A DNA stretch of 64,000 nucleotides from Halobacteriovoraceae bacterium. GTDB lineage: Bacteria > Bdellovibrionota > Bacteriovoracia > Bacteriovoracales > Bacteriovoracaceae. The translations under genes were made by a program, and so were the position numbers. The stretch is taken from the NCBI GenBank assembly GCA_002712005.1, contig PASP01000004.1:249485-313484 (forward strand), written 5' to 3'. Below are positions 1 to 7,992 of this stretch, in pieces (the first letter of the stretch is position 1; each line of letters opens with the position of its first letter). Under the pieces are notes generated by a model, which was not told where the DNA came from, ran no database searches, and saw nothing but the letters and a program-made list of their open reading frames with translations.

Positions 1-451
1 GCATATCGGTTAACTCCCGATGAAGCGTTGATGATTTTTCTGTTATCCCTGCTCCAGAGTATTCCCCAACATTTTCAACCTCAGCTTTTCCTCCAAGACT
101 CATACGAGGCAAGTACTCTCCTGTCCTTGCCATGACTTCATTTTGGGCCCTCAATATTTGCTGTTCAAGAATATTAATTTCTTGATTATTATCGAGAGCG
201 TAACCAATAAGCTCTTTGAGATGAACATCAGTGAAGAAGCTTTGCCAACTCTCACTGGCCTTCTTTTCTGAGTAGTTCTTTTTTTGAGACTTATCCTCTT
301 TAACAGGACTCTCATAGGTAGGAAAATCTTGAGGTAGAGAGGAGAGAGGATCTTTACTGAGTCCATACTCTATATCTTTAGGAATTGATGGAGCACAGGC
401 ATTCAGAGATAAGATCAAAATGAGTGTTTCAATTTTCAATATGTCTTTCAT
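1..451 (-). CDS. TolC/CusC-type outer-membrane efflux factor, N-terminal part (cut by window edge)
   Basis: Outer-membrane channel of a tripartite efflux pump. About 150 residues are visible, from the ATG at 451 to the edge. The protein opens with a lipoprotein-type signal ending LSLNAC, then a polar linker. It then shows the signature of this family, a W-x-x-FF-x-D segment followed by LI-x-x-AL-x-NN and Q-x-L-x-A helices. That matches the NodT/CusC/OprM class of lipid-anchored TolC homologues. It starts 9 nt after the stop of the RND pump gene on the same strand, so it is the third gene of the efflux operon. The C-terminal part is outside the window. Confidence 0.82.
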   Translation of the reverse strand, partial: MKDILKIETLILILSLNACAPSIPKDIEYGLSKDPLSSLPQDFPTYESPVKEDKSQKKNYSEKKASESWQSFFTDVHLKELIGYALDNNQEINILEQQILRAQNEVMARTGEYLPRMSLGGKAEVENVGEYSGAGITEKSSTLHRELTDM

Positions 452-460
452 GGTAATTCC

Positions 461-3400
461 TTATTCAGTAAGTGGTGAATCATCTTCGTCTCGAATCAAA
501 GTTTTGCCTTGAGCTAAACTTCCAAAAATAAAATAGAGACCTGGAACAATGATGACTCCAAATAGAGTTCCAAGTAGCATTCCTCCCAGTGCGGAAGCAC
601 CAATCGTACGATTAGCAATCGCACCTGGACCAGTTGCAATCACAAGAGGAATAAGACCAGCAATGAACGCAAAGGAAGTCATAAGAATTGGCCGAAAACG
701 TACTTTTGCCCCTTCGATAGCAGAGTCGAGAACACTCATACCGCTTAGCTCTTTCTGTCTGGCAAACTCCACAATGAGAACGGCATTCTTACCCAATAAC
801 CCAACCAGCATAATTAAACCCACTTGAGCATAAATATCATTAGATAATCCCATGAGTTTGAGTAAGAAGAATGAACCAAAGATTCCAGGAGGCAAGGAGA
901 GCATGACCGCCATAGGAATGATGAAACTTTCATATTGAGCGGCCAATACCAAGTAGACAAAGAGTAGAACCACGATAAATATCGAGAGAGCTTCATTACC
1001 TCTTGCAGCTTCATCATAGGATAACCCCTCCCAAGCTACAGAATAACCAAGAGGCAAAGTCGCCTTCCCTACTTCTTCAACTGCCTTAATCGCCTCACCT
1101 GTTGTATAGCCTTTCGCTGGTACGGCCCTAATTGCAGCTGAACTATAGAGATTATAGCGAGCAATCTCATTAGGTCCTTGAGTCTTTCTCAATTTCATAA
1201 AAGAAGAATAAGGAACCATTTCACCAGCTTCATTCTTTGTATATAACCGTAGGACATCGGAAGGCATTTTCCTAAATTTAGGATCAGCTTGTGTATAGAC
1301 TTTGAAGAACCTTCCAAACTTGATGAATCCCTGCTCGTAAGTTGAGCCAATAAGAATATTTAGATTCTCCATGGCCTTACCAATCGAAACGCCTTTTTGC
1401 ATCGCCGCCTTGGAATCAACCACTAACTCGAATTGAGGAAAGTTAGCTGCATAAAAAGTAAAGATACCAGTCAATTCAGGTCTCTTTCTCAAGTTATCCA
1501 TAAATTCATCCGTGAGTTCGGATAATTTCTGATAATCGGTTTCGGTAGTTTTATTCAGCAAACGAAAGGCAATACCACCAGCAGCACCAAATCCTGGAAC
1601 AGCGGGTGGTTCAAAATATTCGACCACAGCTCCCAATTCTTTGGTTTTTTCTTCTAAAATTTCAATAATCTCATGAACACTCTCCTTTCTCTCTGACCAG
1701 TCCTTAAGATTAATTAGACATGTACCTGCATTAGAGCCCCGCCCTTCCGTAAGAATTTCGTAACCAGCTAGTGCAGAAACCGATTCAATCCCATCAACTT
1801 CTTCTGCAATTCTTTGTAGCTGCTTTGAGACTTGAAATGTTTTTTCTAGTGTAGAACCTGGAGGAGTTTGAACAATTGCATAGATCATAGATTGATCTTC
1901 ATTAGGAATAAAACCAGAAGGTACAATTTTTGCCATGCCAACGATGGCCAGAGAAAAAAGAGCTATCATTAGAAAAGTAATCATCTTTCGATGCCCTATT
2001 TTCTTAAGAAGTCCTACATAGAATTCTGTTAAATGATTAAAGCGTTCATTAAAGAAATCTAATCCCTTGGAAATCGGATCTGTTTTTTCATGATGGGAAT
2101 CATGTTTCTTCAAAATCATTGCACTTAGAACTGGTGTAAGCGTTAACGCAACAATACCAGAGAGCACAATTGAAGTGGCCATGGTTATAGAGAATTGTCT
2201 AAAAAAGACGCCCACAGGTCCCACCATAAAGGCTACAGGAACAAAAACGGCCGTCATAAGAAGGGTAATAGCAATAACAGCACCGCTAATCTCCCCTAAT
2301 ACCTCTTGTACTGCTCGATAGGGAGATAAACCTTTTTCTTCCATCTTAGCGTGAACCGCCTCAACGACAACAATCGCATCATCAACAACAATTCCGATAG
2401 CAAGAACTAGAGCAAAGAGTGTCACCATATTAATGGACATTCCAAAGATTTGCATAAATACAAATGCACCAATCAAAGAAACAGGAACAGCAATCGCAGG
2501 AATAAGAGTTGAGCGCCAGTCTCCTAAGAAAACAAAAACAACAAGGGCTACAAGAACAAAGGCCTCAAATAATGTATGTATCACTTTATTAATAGAGGCA
2601 TCTAAGAACTTAGAAACGTCATAGCTAATCTTATATTTCATTCCTTCAGGAAAGCGTTCACTTAATTCACTGATTTTCTGCTTAACCTCTTTAATCACTT
2701 CAGTAGCATTACTTCCATAAGTTTGCTTAAGCGTAATCGCTGCAGAGGGATTGCCATCAACATTAGAATAGATATTATAAAATTCACTATCTAATTCAAC
2801 TTTAGCAATATTTTTCAAATAGAGGATCTCTCCCTCAGCATTGGCCTTTATAATAATATTTTCATATTCTTCAGCTTGATTAAGACGTCCTTTATAAACG
2901 AGAACATATTCAAGAGATTGGGCAGTCTTTCCGGAGCTTCTTCCTATTCTTCCTGGTCGACCAATAAAGCTTTGTTCCTCTAAAGCTTTCATGACTTCTT
3001 CTGTTGAAATATTGTAGGCACGCATTCGATCAGGATTTAGCCAAATTCGCATAGCATATTGTCGAGCACCTAGAATTTCAGCACTTGCGATACCTTTAAT
3101 TCTCTTTAGCTCTGGAATGAGATTGATATTAGCGTAATTGAAGAGAAACTTTTCATCCGCTCCTTTTTTATCGCTAAATAAATTCACATACATCAGCATA
3201 GACGGCTGTACTTTTTGAACAATGACCCCTTCAATTTGTACCAATTTAGGAAGCCGGTTCATAACTTGATCAACTCTATTTTTGACTAGAACCAATGCTT
3301 CATTGGGATCTGTTCCCAATTCAAAAAGAACTTGGATCGTAGCCTCTCCTGCACTGGTTGCATCAGAGGTAATATAGCGCATCCCCTGTACTCCGTTGAT

Positions 3401-3604
3401 AGATTGCTCTATTGGAATAAGGGCCGAACGAATGAGAACATCCCCACTGGCTCCAGGATAGGATACTCTTACAATGATTCTCGGTGGAGAAACATTTGGA
3501 AATTGAGCAATAGGTAGATTTCTAATCGATAGAAATCCTAAGAAAACGATAATAATGGATATAACAATCGCAAGAACTGGACGATGTATAAATTTTTGGA
3601 ACAT
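461..3604 (-). CDS. RND efflux pump inner-membrane permease (HAE1 family)
   Basis: Proton-driven inner-membrane pump of a tripartite efflux system that exports amphiphilic compounds from periplasm or inner leaflet. The 1047-residue length is normal for AcrB/MexB homologues. Seen in the sequence: an N-terminal first helix (FIHRPVLAIVISIIIVFLG), TM4 with the proton-relay pair in LAIGIVVDDAIVVVEA, FRQFSIT before TM6, NEDQ at the porter domain of the second half, and LLGKNAVLIVEFA in TM10 with the conserved Lys. The motif set is of the HAE (drug) class rather than the heavy-metal HME class. It lies 21 nt after the adaptor gene and 9 nt before the outer-membrane factor gene. The substrate cannot be told from sequence. 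Confidence 0.93.
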   Translation of the reverse strand: MFQKFIHRPVLAIVISIIIVFLGFLSIRNLPIAQFPNVSPPRIIVRVSYPGASGDVLIRSALIPIEQSINGVQGMRYITSDATSAGEATIQVLFELGTDPNEALVLVKNRVDQVMNRLPKLVQIEGVIVQKVQPSMLMYVNLFSDKKGADEKFLFNYANINLIPELKRIKGIASAEILGARQYAMRIWLNPDRMRAYNISTEEVMKALEEQSFIGRPGRIGRSSGKTAQSLEYVLVYKGRLNQAEEYENIIIKANAEGEILYLKNIAKVELDSEFYNIYSNVDGNPSAAITLKQTYGSNATEVIKEVKQKISELSERFPEGMKYKISYDVSKFLDASINKVIHTLFEAFVLVALVVFVFLGDWRSTLIPAIAVPVSLIGAFVFMQIFGMSINMVTLFALVLAIGIVVDDAIVVVEAVHAKMEEKGLSPYRAVQEVLGEISGAVIAITLLMTAVFVPVAFMVGPVGVFFRQFSITMATSIVLSGIVALTLTPVLSAMILKKHDSHHEKTDPISKGLDFFNERFNHLTEFYVGLLKKIGHRKMITFLMIALFSLAIVGMAKIVPSGFIPNEDQSMIYAIVQTPPGSTLEKTFQVSKQLQRIAEEVDGIESVSALAGYEILTEGRGSNAGTCLINLKDWSERKESVHEIIEILEEKTKELGAVVEYFEPPAVPGFGAAGGIAFRLLNKTTETDYQKLSELTDEFMDNLRKRPELTGIFTFYAANFPQFELVVDSKAAMQKGVSIGKAMENLNILIGSTYEQGFIKFGRFFKVYTQADPKFRKMPSDVLRLYTKNEAGEMVPYSSFMKLRKTQGPNEIARYNLYSSAAIRAVPAKGYTTGEAIKAVEEVGKATLPLGYSVAWEGLSYDEAARGNEALSIFIVVLLFVYLVLAAQYESFIIPMAVMLSLPPGIFGSFFLLKLMGLSNDIYAQVGLIMLVGLLGKNAVLIVEFARQKELSGMSVLDSAIEGAKVRFRPILMTSFAFIAGLIPLVIATGPGAIANRTIGASALGGMLLGTLFGVIIVPGLYFIFGSLAQGKTLIRDEDDSPLTE

Positions 3605-3625
3605 AACTCTACCCTTTTTTTGAAA

Positions 3626-4699
3626 TTAACGAACAGGAAGATCTAGACCATCTTCGATGGCCTTACTTTCCTTAATTTCTTTTTCAATGTGACTGCCATG
3701 GCGAATTTTCTTTATGCCTTCCATGACCACAAGATCCTTTTCACTTAGACCAGACTTTACAATGAAAAGGTGGGCGACATCATCGTCGGTTACTTCTATC
3801 TCTCTACTGTGAACAACATTATCCTTGTCTACAACAAATACAAATTTCTTATCCAAAACTTCAAATGTAGCTTTCTGGGGAATAACAAGACTTTGATCAA
3901 ACTCCTCTCTCAAAACCACGGAGCCTGTTTCACCATGTCTTAGTAATCCTTGAGGATTAGGAAAGGAGGCGCGAAAAGCAACATTACCAGTTTCATTATT
4001 AAAGTCAGCTTCGATTGTGTCGATTGCTCCTTTTTGATCAAAGACTTCTCCATTAGCTAAGAGTAAAGTCACGGGTAATGATCGCTTATCTTCTTTTCTC
4101 CCCATGAAATTTAAATAATCCGTCTCGGAAACATTAAAATAAACCCACATGGTTGAATTATCAGATAAGCTGGTTAGAAGCTCCCCCTCTTCAACAAGAC
4201 TACCTAAACGAACATGAAAGCGACCCATTATTCCTTCAAAGGGAGCTTTTATTGTCGTAAAATCTAAATGAGTTTGAGCAAGCTTGAGTTCTGCTTTTGC
4301 TTTATTTAACCTGGCTTTTGATAGGGCCAACTCATTCTTAGAAACTACCTTCCTCTTGGCCAAATTAGATGTGTTCTTATACTCTATTTTTGCTACATCA
4401 TATTCTGCTTTTGCTTTTTCATACTCAGCTTCCATTAATAACGGCATGAGCTGAAACATCTTCTGATCTTTTTCAATTTTCTGCCCTTCATCTACATAGG
4501 TTTGCTGTAAATAACCTCTTTCATAGGCTCTTAACTCTATATGTTGAATGGCGTGAATTTGGGCCACATATTCTTTTTCAATTTGAATTTTTTTTCGCCA
4601 AGGGTGGCCAACAATAAATTTTCCTAAATGATGTTCCTTATGGTGGCCATCACATGAAACGAGTCCCAATAGACAAATTATGAGAGATAAATACTTCAT
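3626..4699 (-). CDS. RND efflux periplasmic adaptor (membrane fusion protein), lipoprotein
   Basis: Adaptor linking the RND pump to the outer-membrane factor. A lipoprotein signal (CLLGLVSC) anchors it to the inner membrane. The order is a barrel-sandwich half (YVAQIHAIQHIELRAYERG, VDEGQKIEKDQ), an alpha-hairpin (about residues 75-135), the second lipoyl half (FTTIKAPFEGIMGRF) and a beta-barrel, as in AcrA/MexA. I chose the ATG at 4699 rather than one 21 nt upstream: AAGGA stands 7 nt before it and it starts directly at the signal peptide (357 residues). First pump gene of the operon; the permease follows after 21 nt. Confidence 0.9.
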   Translation of the reverse strand: MKYLSLIICLLGLVSCDGHHKEHHLGKFIVGHPWRKKIQIEKEYVAQIHAIQHIELRAYERGYLQQTYVDEGQKIEKDQKMFQLMPLLMEAEYEKAKAEYDVAKIEYKNTSNLAKRKVVSKNELALSKARLNKAKAELKLAQTHLDFTTIKAPFEGIMGRFHVRLGSLVEEGELLTSLSDNSTMWVYFNVSETDYLNFMGRKEDKRSLPVTLLLANGEVFDQKGAIDTIEADFNNETGNVAFRASFPNPQGLLRHGETGSVVLREEFDQSLVIPQKATFEVLDKKFVFVVDKDNVVHSREIEVTDDDVAHLFIVKSGLSEKDLVVMEGIKKIRHGSHIEKEIKESKAIEDGLDLPVR

Positions 4700-4805
4700 C
4701 TTATTTTCCTTACACTTCAATTTTAAATGGATATAGAGAGACCTCTCCCTAGAGGAGAATTAAATTTTACTCATTCAAAAGGAGTCTCTATTTTGAATTT
4801 AAAGC

Positions 4806-5114
4806 TTAGGAAATGGGAGGTGCGTGAGCACGATAGATGCGATTTAAAGATGAGTTGATAAACTCGAGTTTAGACTGATTAAAATCATCAATACTCAGAA
4901 CTTCACTTTTAGGAGTTATAGAGGAGTATTCATGGGCAATAAATTGAAAAATCTGTAGGGCGACAGGAGGAATAGAATCATTATCCTCACTCTCTGTGAT
5001 TGTTTCTACCTCATATTCAGTAACTTCCGTCGTTAGATTGTGAGAAGTTAACTCTATGGCCTCTATGGCAAAGAGGAAATTGAGTATAAAAATGAGGAGA
5101 AGCTTAAGTTTCAT
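4806..5114 (-). CDS. Small exported protein ahead of the efflux operon
   Basis: About 102 residues; family not recognised. It has a clear signal peptide (MKLKLLLIFILNFLFAIEA), an acidic Thr/Glu-rich stretch, then a helical part and a C-terminus ending RAHAPPIS. In-frame upstream ATGs exist (5153, 5129), but the ATG at 5114 gives a compact signal peptide. It precedes the adaptor gene on the same strand with a 106-nt gap, so it may be the first gene of the efflux transcript. A periplasmic accessory role is possible but nothing in the sequence proves it. Confidence 0.6.
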   Translation of the reverse strand: MKLKLLLIFILNFLFAIEAIELTSHNLTTEVTEYEVETITESEDNDSIPPVALQIFQFIAHEYSSITPKSEVLSIDDFNQSKLEFINSSLNRIYRAHAPPIS

Positions 5115-5222
5115 AGCTATTCTTATCATGCGCCTGATATAAGTGAGAAACAAGTCTTTTTTATTATAAATTGACCTTATTTCTGAATCGATAAATAAAA
5201 AATATCAAGCCCTTCCTGATAA

Positions 5223-7244
5223 CTAAGCCTTAGGATACTTCTTTGTCAGTTCATCTGCAGCCTTTTCAGCTATGGTATAAATGGGTGCAGCTATGAAGAG
5301 ACCTGGTATTTTTGGAAAAACTGAAGCATCCACAATTCTTAGTCCATCCACTCCATGAACTTGAAATTTAGAATTTACCACATCTCCTTTATCAGGAGAG
5401 GGGCCCATTTTACAAGTACAAGATGCGTGATGTCCCCAAGTCTCTTTCGTAACAAAATCTCGAAGTTCTTGATTGGAAAAGGGTAATCCTGTTTTTGGAT
5501 TCCTCTTAGGTGGCCAAACTTGCTCTTGCAATACTTTACCTCTTCCGGTTATTTTTCGATTCATTTGTTGGGCGAGAGAAACTCCTTCCATCAAGGCATC
5601 GAGATCGGCCTTTCTCCCCTCTGCAAAATTCATAAAATTAATATCAGGTGTATCATGAGGATTAGAACTTTTAAGTTTTACATATCCCTTAGTATTTCGT
5701 GTCTGACCTTTCAAAACGGCCCAAGTTAATTTATCTGGAACAGCCGTTGCCTTCTTTGACCAGTTTGGTTCATAGCCTCTAAAATCACCAGGATTGGCAA
5801 AAATGAAGAGATCCGCTGCACTTTCTTTTTCAGCTGACTTTGACTTCTTAACATGCCCTACTAGTACACCATTGCTCGAATAGAGGTGAGTCGACTTATC
5901 TCTAGTCTCCAAATATTCGTCCAAACAAGGGTCATCTTTTGGATCAAAAGTACAATTGGCCAAAGCTTCGGTATCATTTTTAAAGCGGGCCACCACACCA
6001 AATTCATAGCGATCTTGTAGATTTTTTCCTACTCCGGGTAGGTTTACTCTGGTTCCAATATTGTGGCGACCTAACTCCTTACTGTCTCCAATACCAGATA
6101 ACATGAGAAGTTGAGGAGTATTGAAAGCTCCACCAGATAAAATCACTTCATACTTGGCCTTAAGACCAAAGTTTTTAGCTGATTTCTTTGCACTCTCTTT
6201 ATATTCAGGAGAGGCCTTATAAAGATTGTGAGAGTCGTGCTTAAGTCCCTCTACTCCAATCACTCTTTGCTTCTTTTGAGAACCCTCATCACTAAAGAGG
6301 AGACGAGTTACGAAGTGTCCGGTTCTTATTTCAAGTCGTCCTTGTGAAGCTTTCTGAGTCTCTAACAACCACTCCCTAGGAGAACTTCTCTCTCCTTCTC
6401 GTGTCGCCATAGGTGTGAAATGAGCTCCCTCTTTTCTTCCCGAATAAGGAGAAGAATTGGGATCATTGAGAAGTTTTGTTCCCGACCAAAGACTATGAAA
6501 AATACTACTGTAGGTCGTTGATCGTAAGTTAGCATCATCCGCGATTAAAGATGGATTCGGTCTTTCGTTGTTAAGCCAACTTCCTTCACTTCCTTTATAA
6601 TAACGAGAACTATCATAGCGATTGCCAGAGAATATTCCCGAACCGTAGCGCTTATTTCTGATTCTTTGGACAAAGAGTCTGTGCATCTCACGGCCATCCC
6701 AAGAACTATCACCAGTTAAAGTCTTTATGTGATCCCAATCTTGTTTATCGGCAATCATTGTGATCATAGCATTATGAATAGTACAACCCCCTAAGGCCGA
6801 AGCACGTGGATAGAGAATACCATTCTTTTCTTTTACAAATTTTGAGTCCAATGAATCGTCGAATGTGAAACCTACACTTCGGCTTCCCGCCTTACCGGGA
6901 TTTGGATCTGAATGTCTCACATAGAAATCCCAGCTCCAACGCTCATCTTCTGTTGATATCGTTTGATAGGCAGGAACCCTCTGTTCGATGGCCGCCTTTT
7001 CTGGATCATTAGGATCGGTATGATCACGTCCAGCTTCAAGTAAGACAACATGGTAGCCTCTTCTGGCCAAACGTGCAGCCAAAGGACCTCCACCTGCACC
7101 TGAGCCCACAATAATAAAGTCTGGCTGCTCATCTATTCTAATGTCCATGAATGAAGACATGGCCTTGTGAGGAAGCAGTAATCCTGCACCTATACTTGTT
7201 GATTGGATGAGAAAATTTCTTCTTGATTGAGCTTGGTCAGTCAT
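5223..7244 (-). CDS. GMC-family FAD oxidoreductase, Tat-exported
   Basis: FAD-dependent glucose-methanol-choline family oxidoreductase, 673 residues. It begins with a twin-arginine signal (SRRNFLIQS near residues 8-16), so a folded flavoprotein is sent to the periplasm. The FAD-binding Rossmann motif is DFIIVGSGAGGGPLAARLAR (from about residue 38). A second FAD segment is LSGGAFNTPQLLMLSGIG. The C-terminal GMC signature contains GHHASCTCKMG with the catalytic-type His and VDGLRIVDASVFP. SD AGAGGGA stands just before the ATG. Single gene. The substrate is unknown; the family oxidises alcohols, sugars or sterol-like compounds. A cytochrome partner often found with periplasmic GMC enzymes is not adjacent. 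Confidence 0.88.
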   Translation of the reverse strand: MTDQAQSRRNFLIQSTSIGAGLLLPHKAMSSFMDIRIDEQPDFIIVGSGAGGGPLAARLARRGYHVVLLEAGRDHTDPNDPEKAAIEQRVPAYQTISTEDERWSWDFYVRHSDPNPGKAGSRSVGFTFDDSLDSKFVKEKNGILYPRASALGGCTIHNAMITMIADKQDWDHIKTLTGDSSWDGREMHRLFVQRIRNKRYGSGIFSGNRYDSSRYYKGSEGSWLNNERPNPSLIADDANLRSTTYSSIFHSLWSGTKLLNDPNSSPYSGRKEGAHFTPMATREGERSSPREWLLETQKASQGRLEIRTGHFVTRLLFSDEGSQKKQRVIGVEGLKHDSHNLYKASPEYKESAKKSAKNFGLKAKYEVILSGGAFNTPQLLMLSGIGDSKELGRHNIGTRVNLPGVGKNLQDRYEFGVVARFKNDTEALANCTFDPKDDPCLDEYLETRDKSTHLYSSNGVLVGHVKKSKSAEKESAADLFIFANPGDFRGYEPNWSKKATAVPDKLTWAVLKGQTRNTKGYVKLKSSNPHDTPDINFMNFAEGRKADLDALMEGVSLAQQMNRKITGRGKVLQEQVWPPKRNPKTGLPFSNQELRDFVTKETWGHHASCTCKMGPSPDKGDVVNSKFQVHGVDGLRIVDASVFPKIPGLFIAAPIYTIAEKAADELTKKYPKA

Positions 7245-7333
7245 AGATCCCTCTAAAAAAGTATTATTTTTGAGGAATTTAACTTGAGAAGGCGTTCATG
7301 GCGAGTCTACTTGAATTATTTATAAAGTAGGCA

Positions 7334-7361
7334 TAAAAAAAGCCAGCTCTAAGAGCTGGCT
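7334..7361 (-). terminator. Rho-independent terminator of tRNA-Val
   Basis: Inverted repeat AGCCAGCTC (7341-7349) with GAGCTGGCT (7353-7361) around a 3-nt loop. On the minus strand it is followed by a run of U from the A-tract at 7334-7341. It lies directly downstream of the tRNA gene. T residues on the other side may let it work both ways. Confidence 0.85.
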
Positions 7362-7375
7362 TTTTAAATATTTTC

Positions 7376-7450
7376 TGGTGGGCGTGGCAGGGATTGAACC
7401 TGCGACATCTGCCTTGTAAGGGCAGCGCTCTCCCACTGAGCTACACGCCC
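7376..7450 (-). tRNA. tRNA-Val (anticodon UAC)
   Basis: A 75-nt cloverleaf on the minus strand: acceptor GGGCGTG/CACGCCC, D-arm GCTC...GAGC, anticodon arm CTGCC-CTTACAA-GGCAG with anticodon TAC, T-arm GCAGG-TTCAATC-CCTGC, discriminator A and an encoded CCA (7376-7378). Anticodon UAC reads valine GUN codons. It is a single-gene unit with its own promoter and terminator. Confidence 0.97.
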
Positions 7451-7477
7451 GAATTCATATCTGTTTCGGTGAAAGAA

Positions 7478-7506
7478 AATTTAATGGTTTCGGCCTTTAA
7501 TGTCAA
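7478..7506 (-). promoter_or_regulatory. Sigma70-type promoter of tRNA-Val
   Basis: On the minus strand, TTGACA (7506-7501), a 17-nt spacer and TAAATT (7483-7478), ending 27 nt before the mature 5' end of the tRNA. The -35 is a perfect consensus and the spacing is ideal. Confidence 0.75.
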
Positions 7507-7607
7507 TGAGATAATTGAGATTTTTTGTAAAAATTATACTTCATCTAGGCGATTTCTCTAAGATGACCTATTAATGTGCTCAAAGGTCTATTAACGAGGG
7601 AAATTAC

Positions 7608-7931
7608 ATGAAAAAACTAGCATTCATTCTATCTTTTATTACTCTTTCAAGTTCATGGGCAGTTAGTCCATACCCTACGCTTGTTGAGCAAGCTGCTTCT
7701 CTACTTGCCCAAGATGTTAACGAATTCTATAACGTTGAAGAAGAAGTATCATTTGAAAATGGAGCCTCTGTTTTCACCCTTACTTTTTCATACGATGAAG
7801 AACTCTATGATCAATATGGTTATGATGTTCTAACTTATAACTGTGTTGCAACAGCAATGGCTGCTCCAGTACTTAGTGAAGAATCAATTTCTTGTGAAGT
7901 TGAAGAAGGAATTCTTTTCGACGAATTCTAA
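7608..7931 (+). CDS. Small acidic exported protein
   Basis: 107 residues, not recognised. It has a signal peptide (MKKLAFILSFITLSSSWA), then a strongly acidic mature part of about 88 residues with two cysteines (in YNCVATA and ISCEVEE) that could form one disulfide. SD GAGGG stands before the ATG. It stands alone between tRNA-Val and the lon terminator and is probably periplasmic. Confidence 0.75.
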   Translation: MKKLAFILSFITLSSSWAVSPYPTLVEQAASLLAQDVNEFYNVEEEVSFENGASVFTLTFSYDEELYDQYGYDVLTYNCVATAMAAPVLSEESISCEVEEGILFDEF

Positions 7932-7932
7932 A

Positions 7933-7963
7933 TAAAAAAAGGCCTTCTAAAAAAGAAGGCCTT
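7933..7963 (-). terminator. Terminator downstream of lon
   Basis: AAGGCCTTCT (7939-7948) pairs with AGAAGGCCTT (7954-7963) around a 5-nt loop. The A-tract at 7933-7940 gives a U-run on the minus strand. It follows lon by 30 nt. The small plus-strand gene ending at 7931 may share it, though that side has few T residues. Confidence 0.85.
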
Positions 7964-7992
7964 CCCTTACGCAATAAATTTAAGTCAAAATT

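Noticed and set aside
4740-4760. CCTCT-N4-AGAGG hairpin between the small exported gene and the efflux adaptor
   Set aside because: A 5-bp stem without T-run; too weak to call a terminator or operator.
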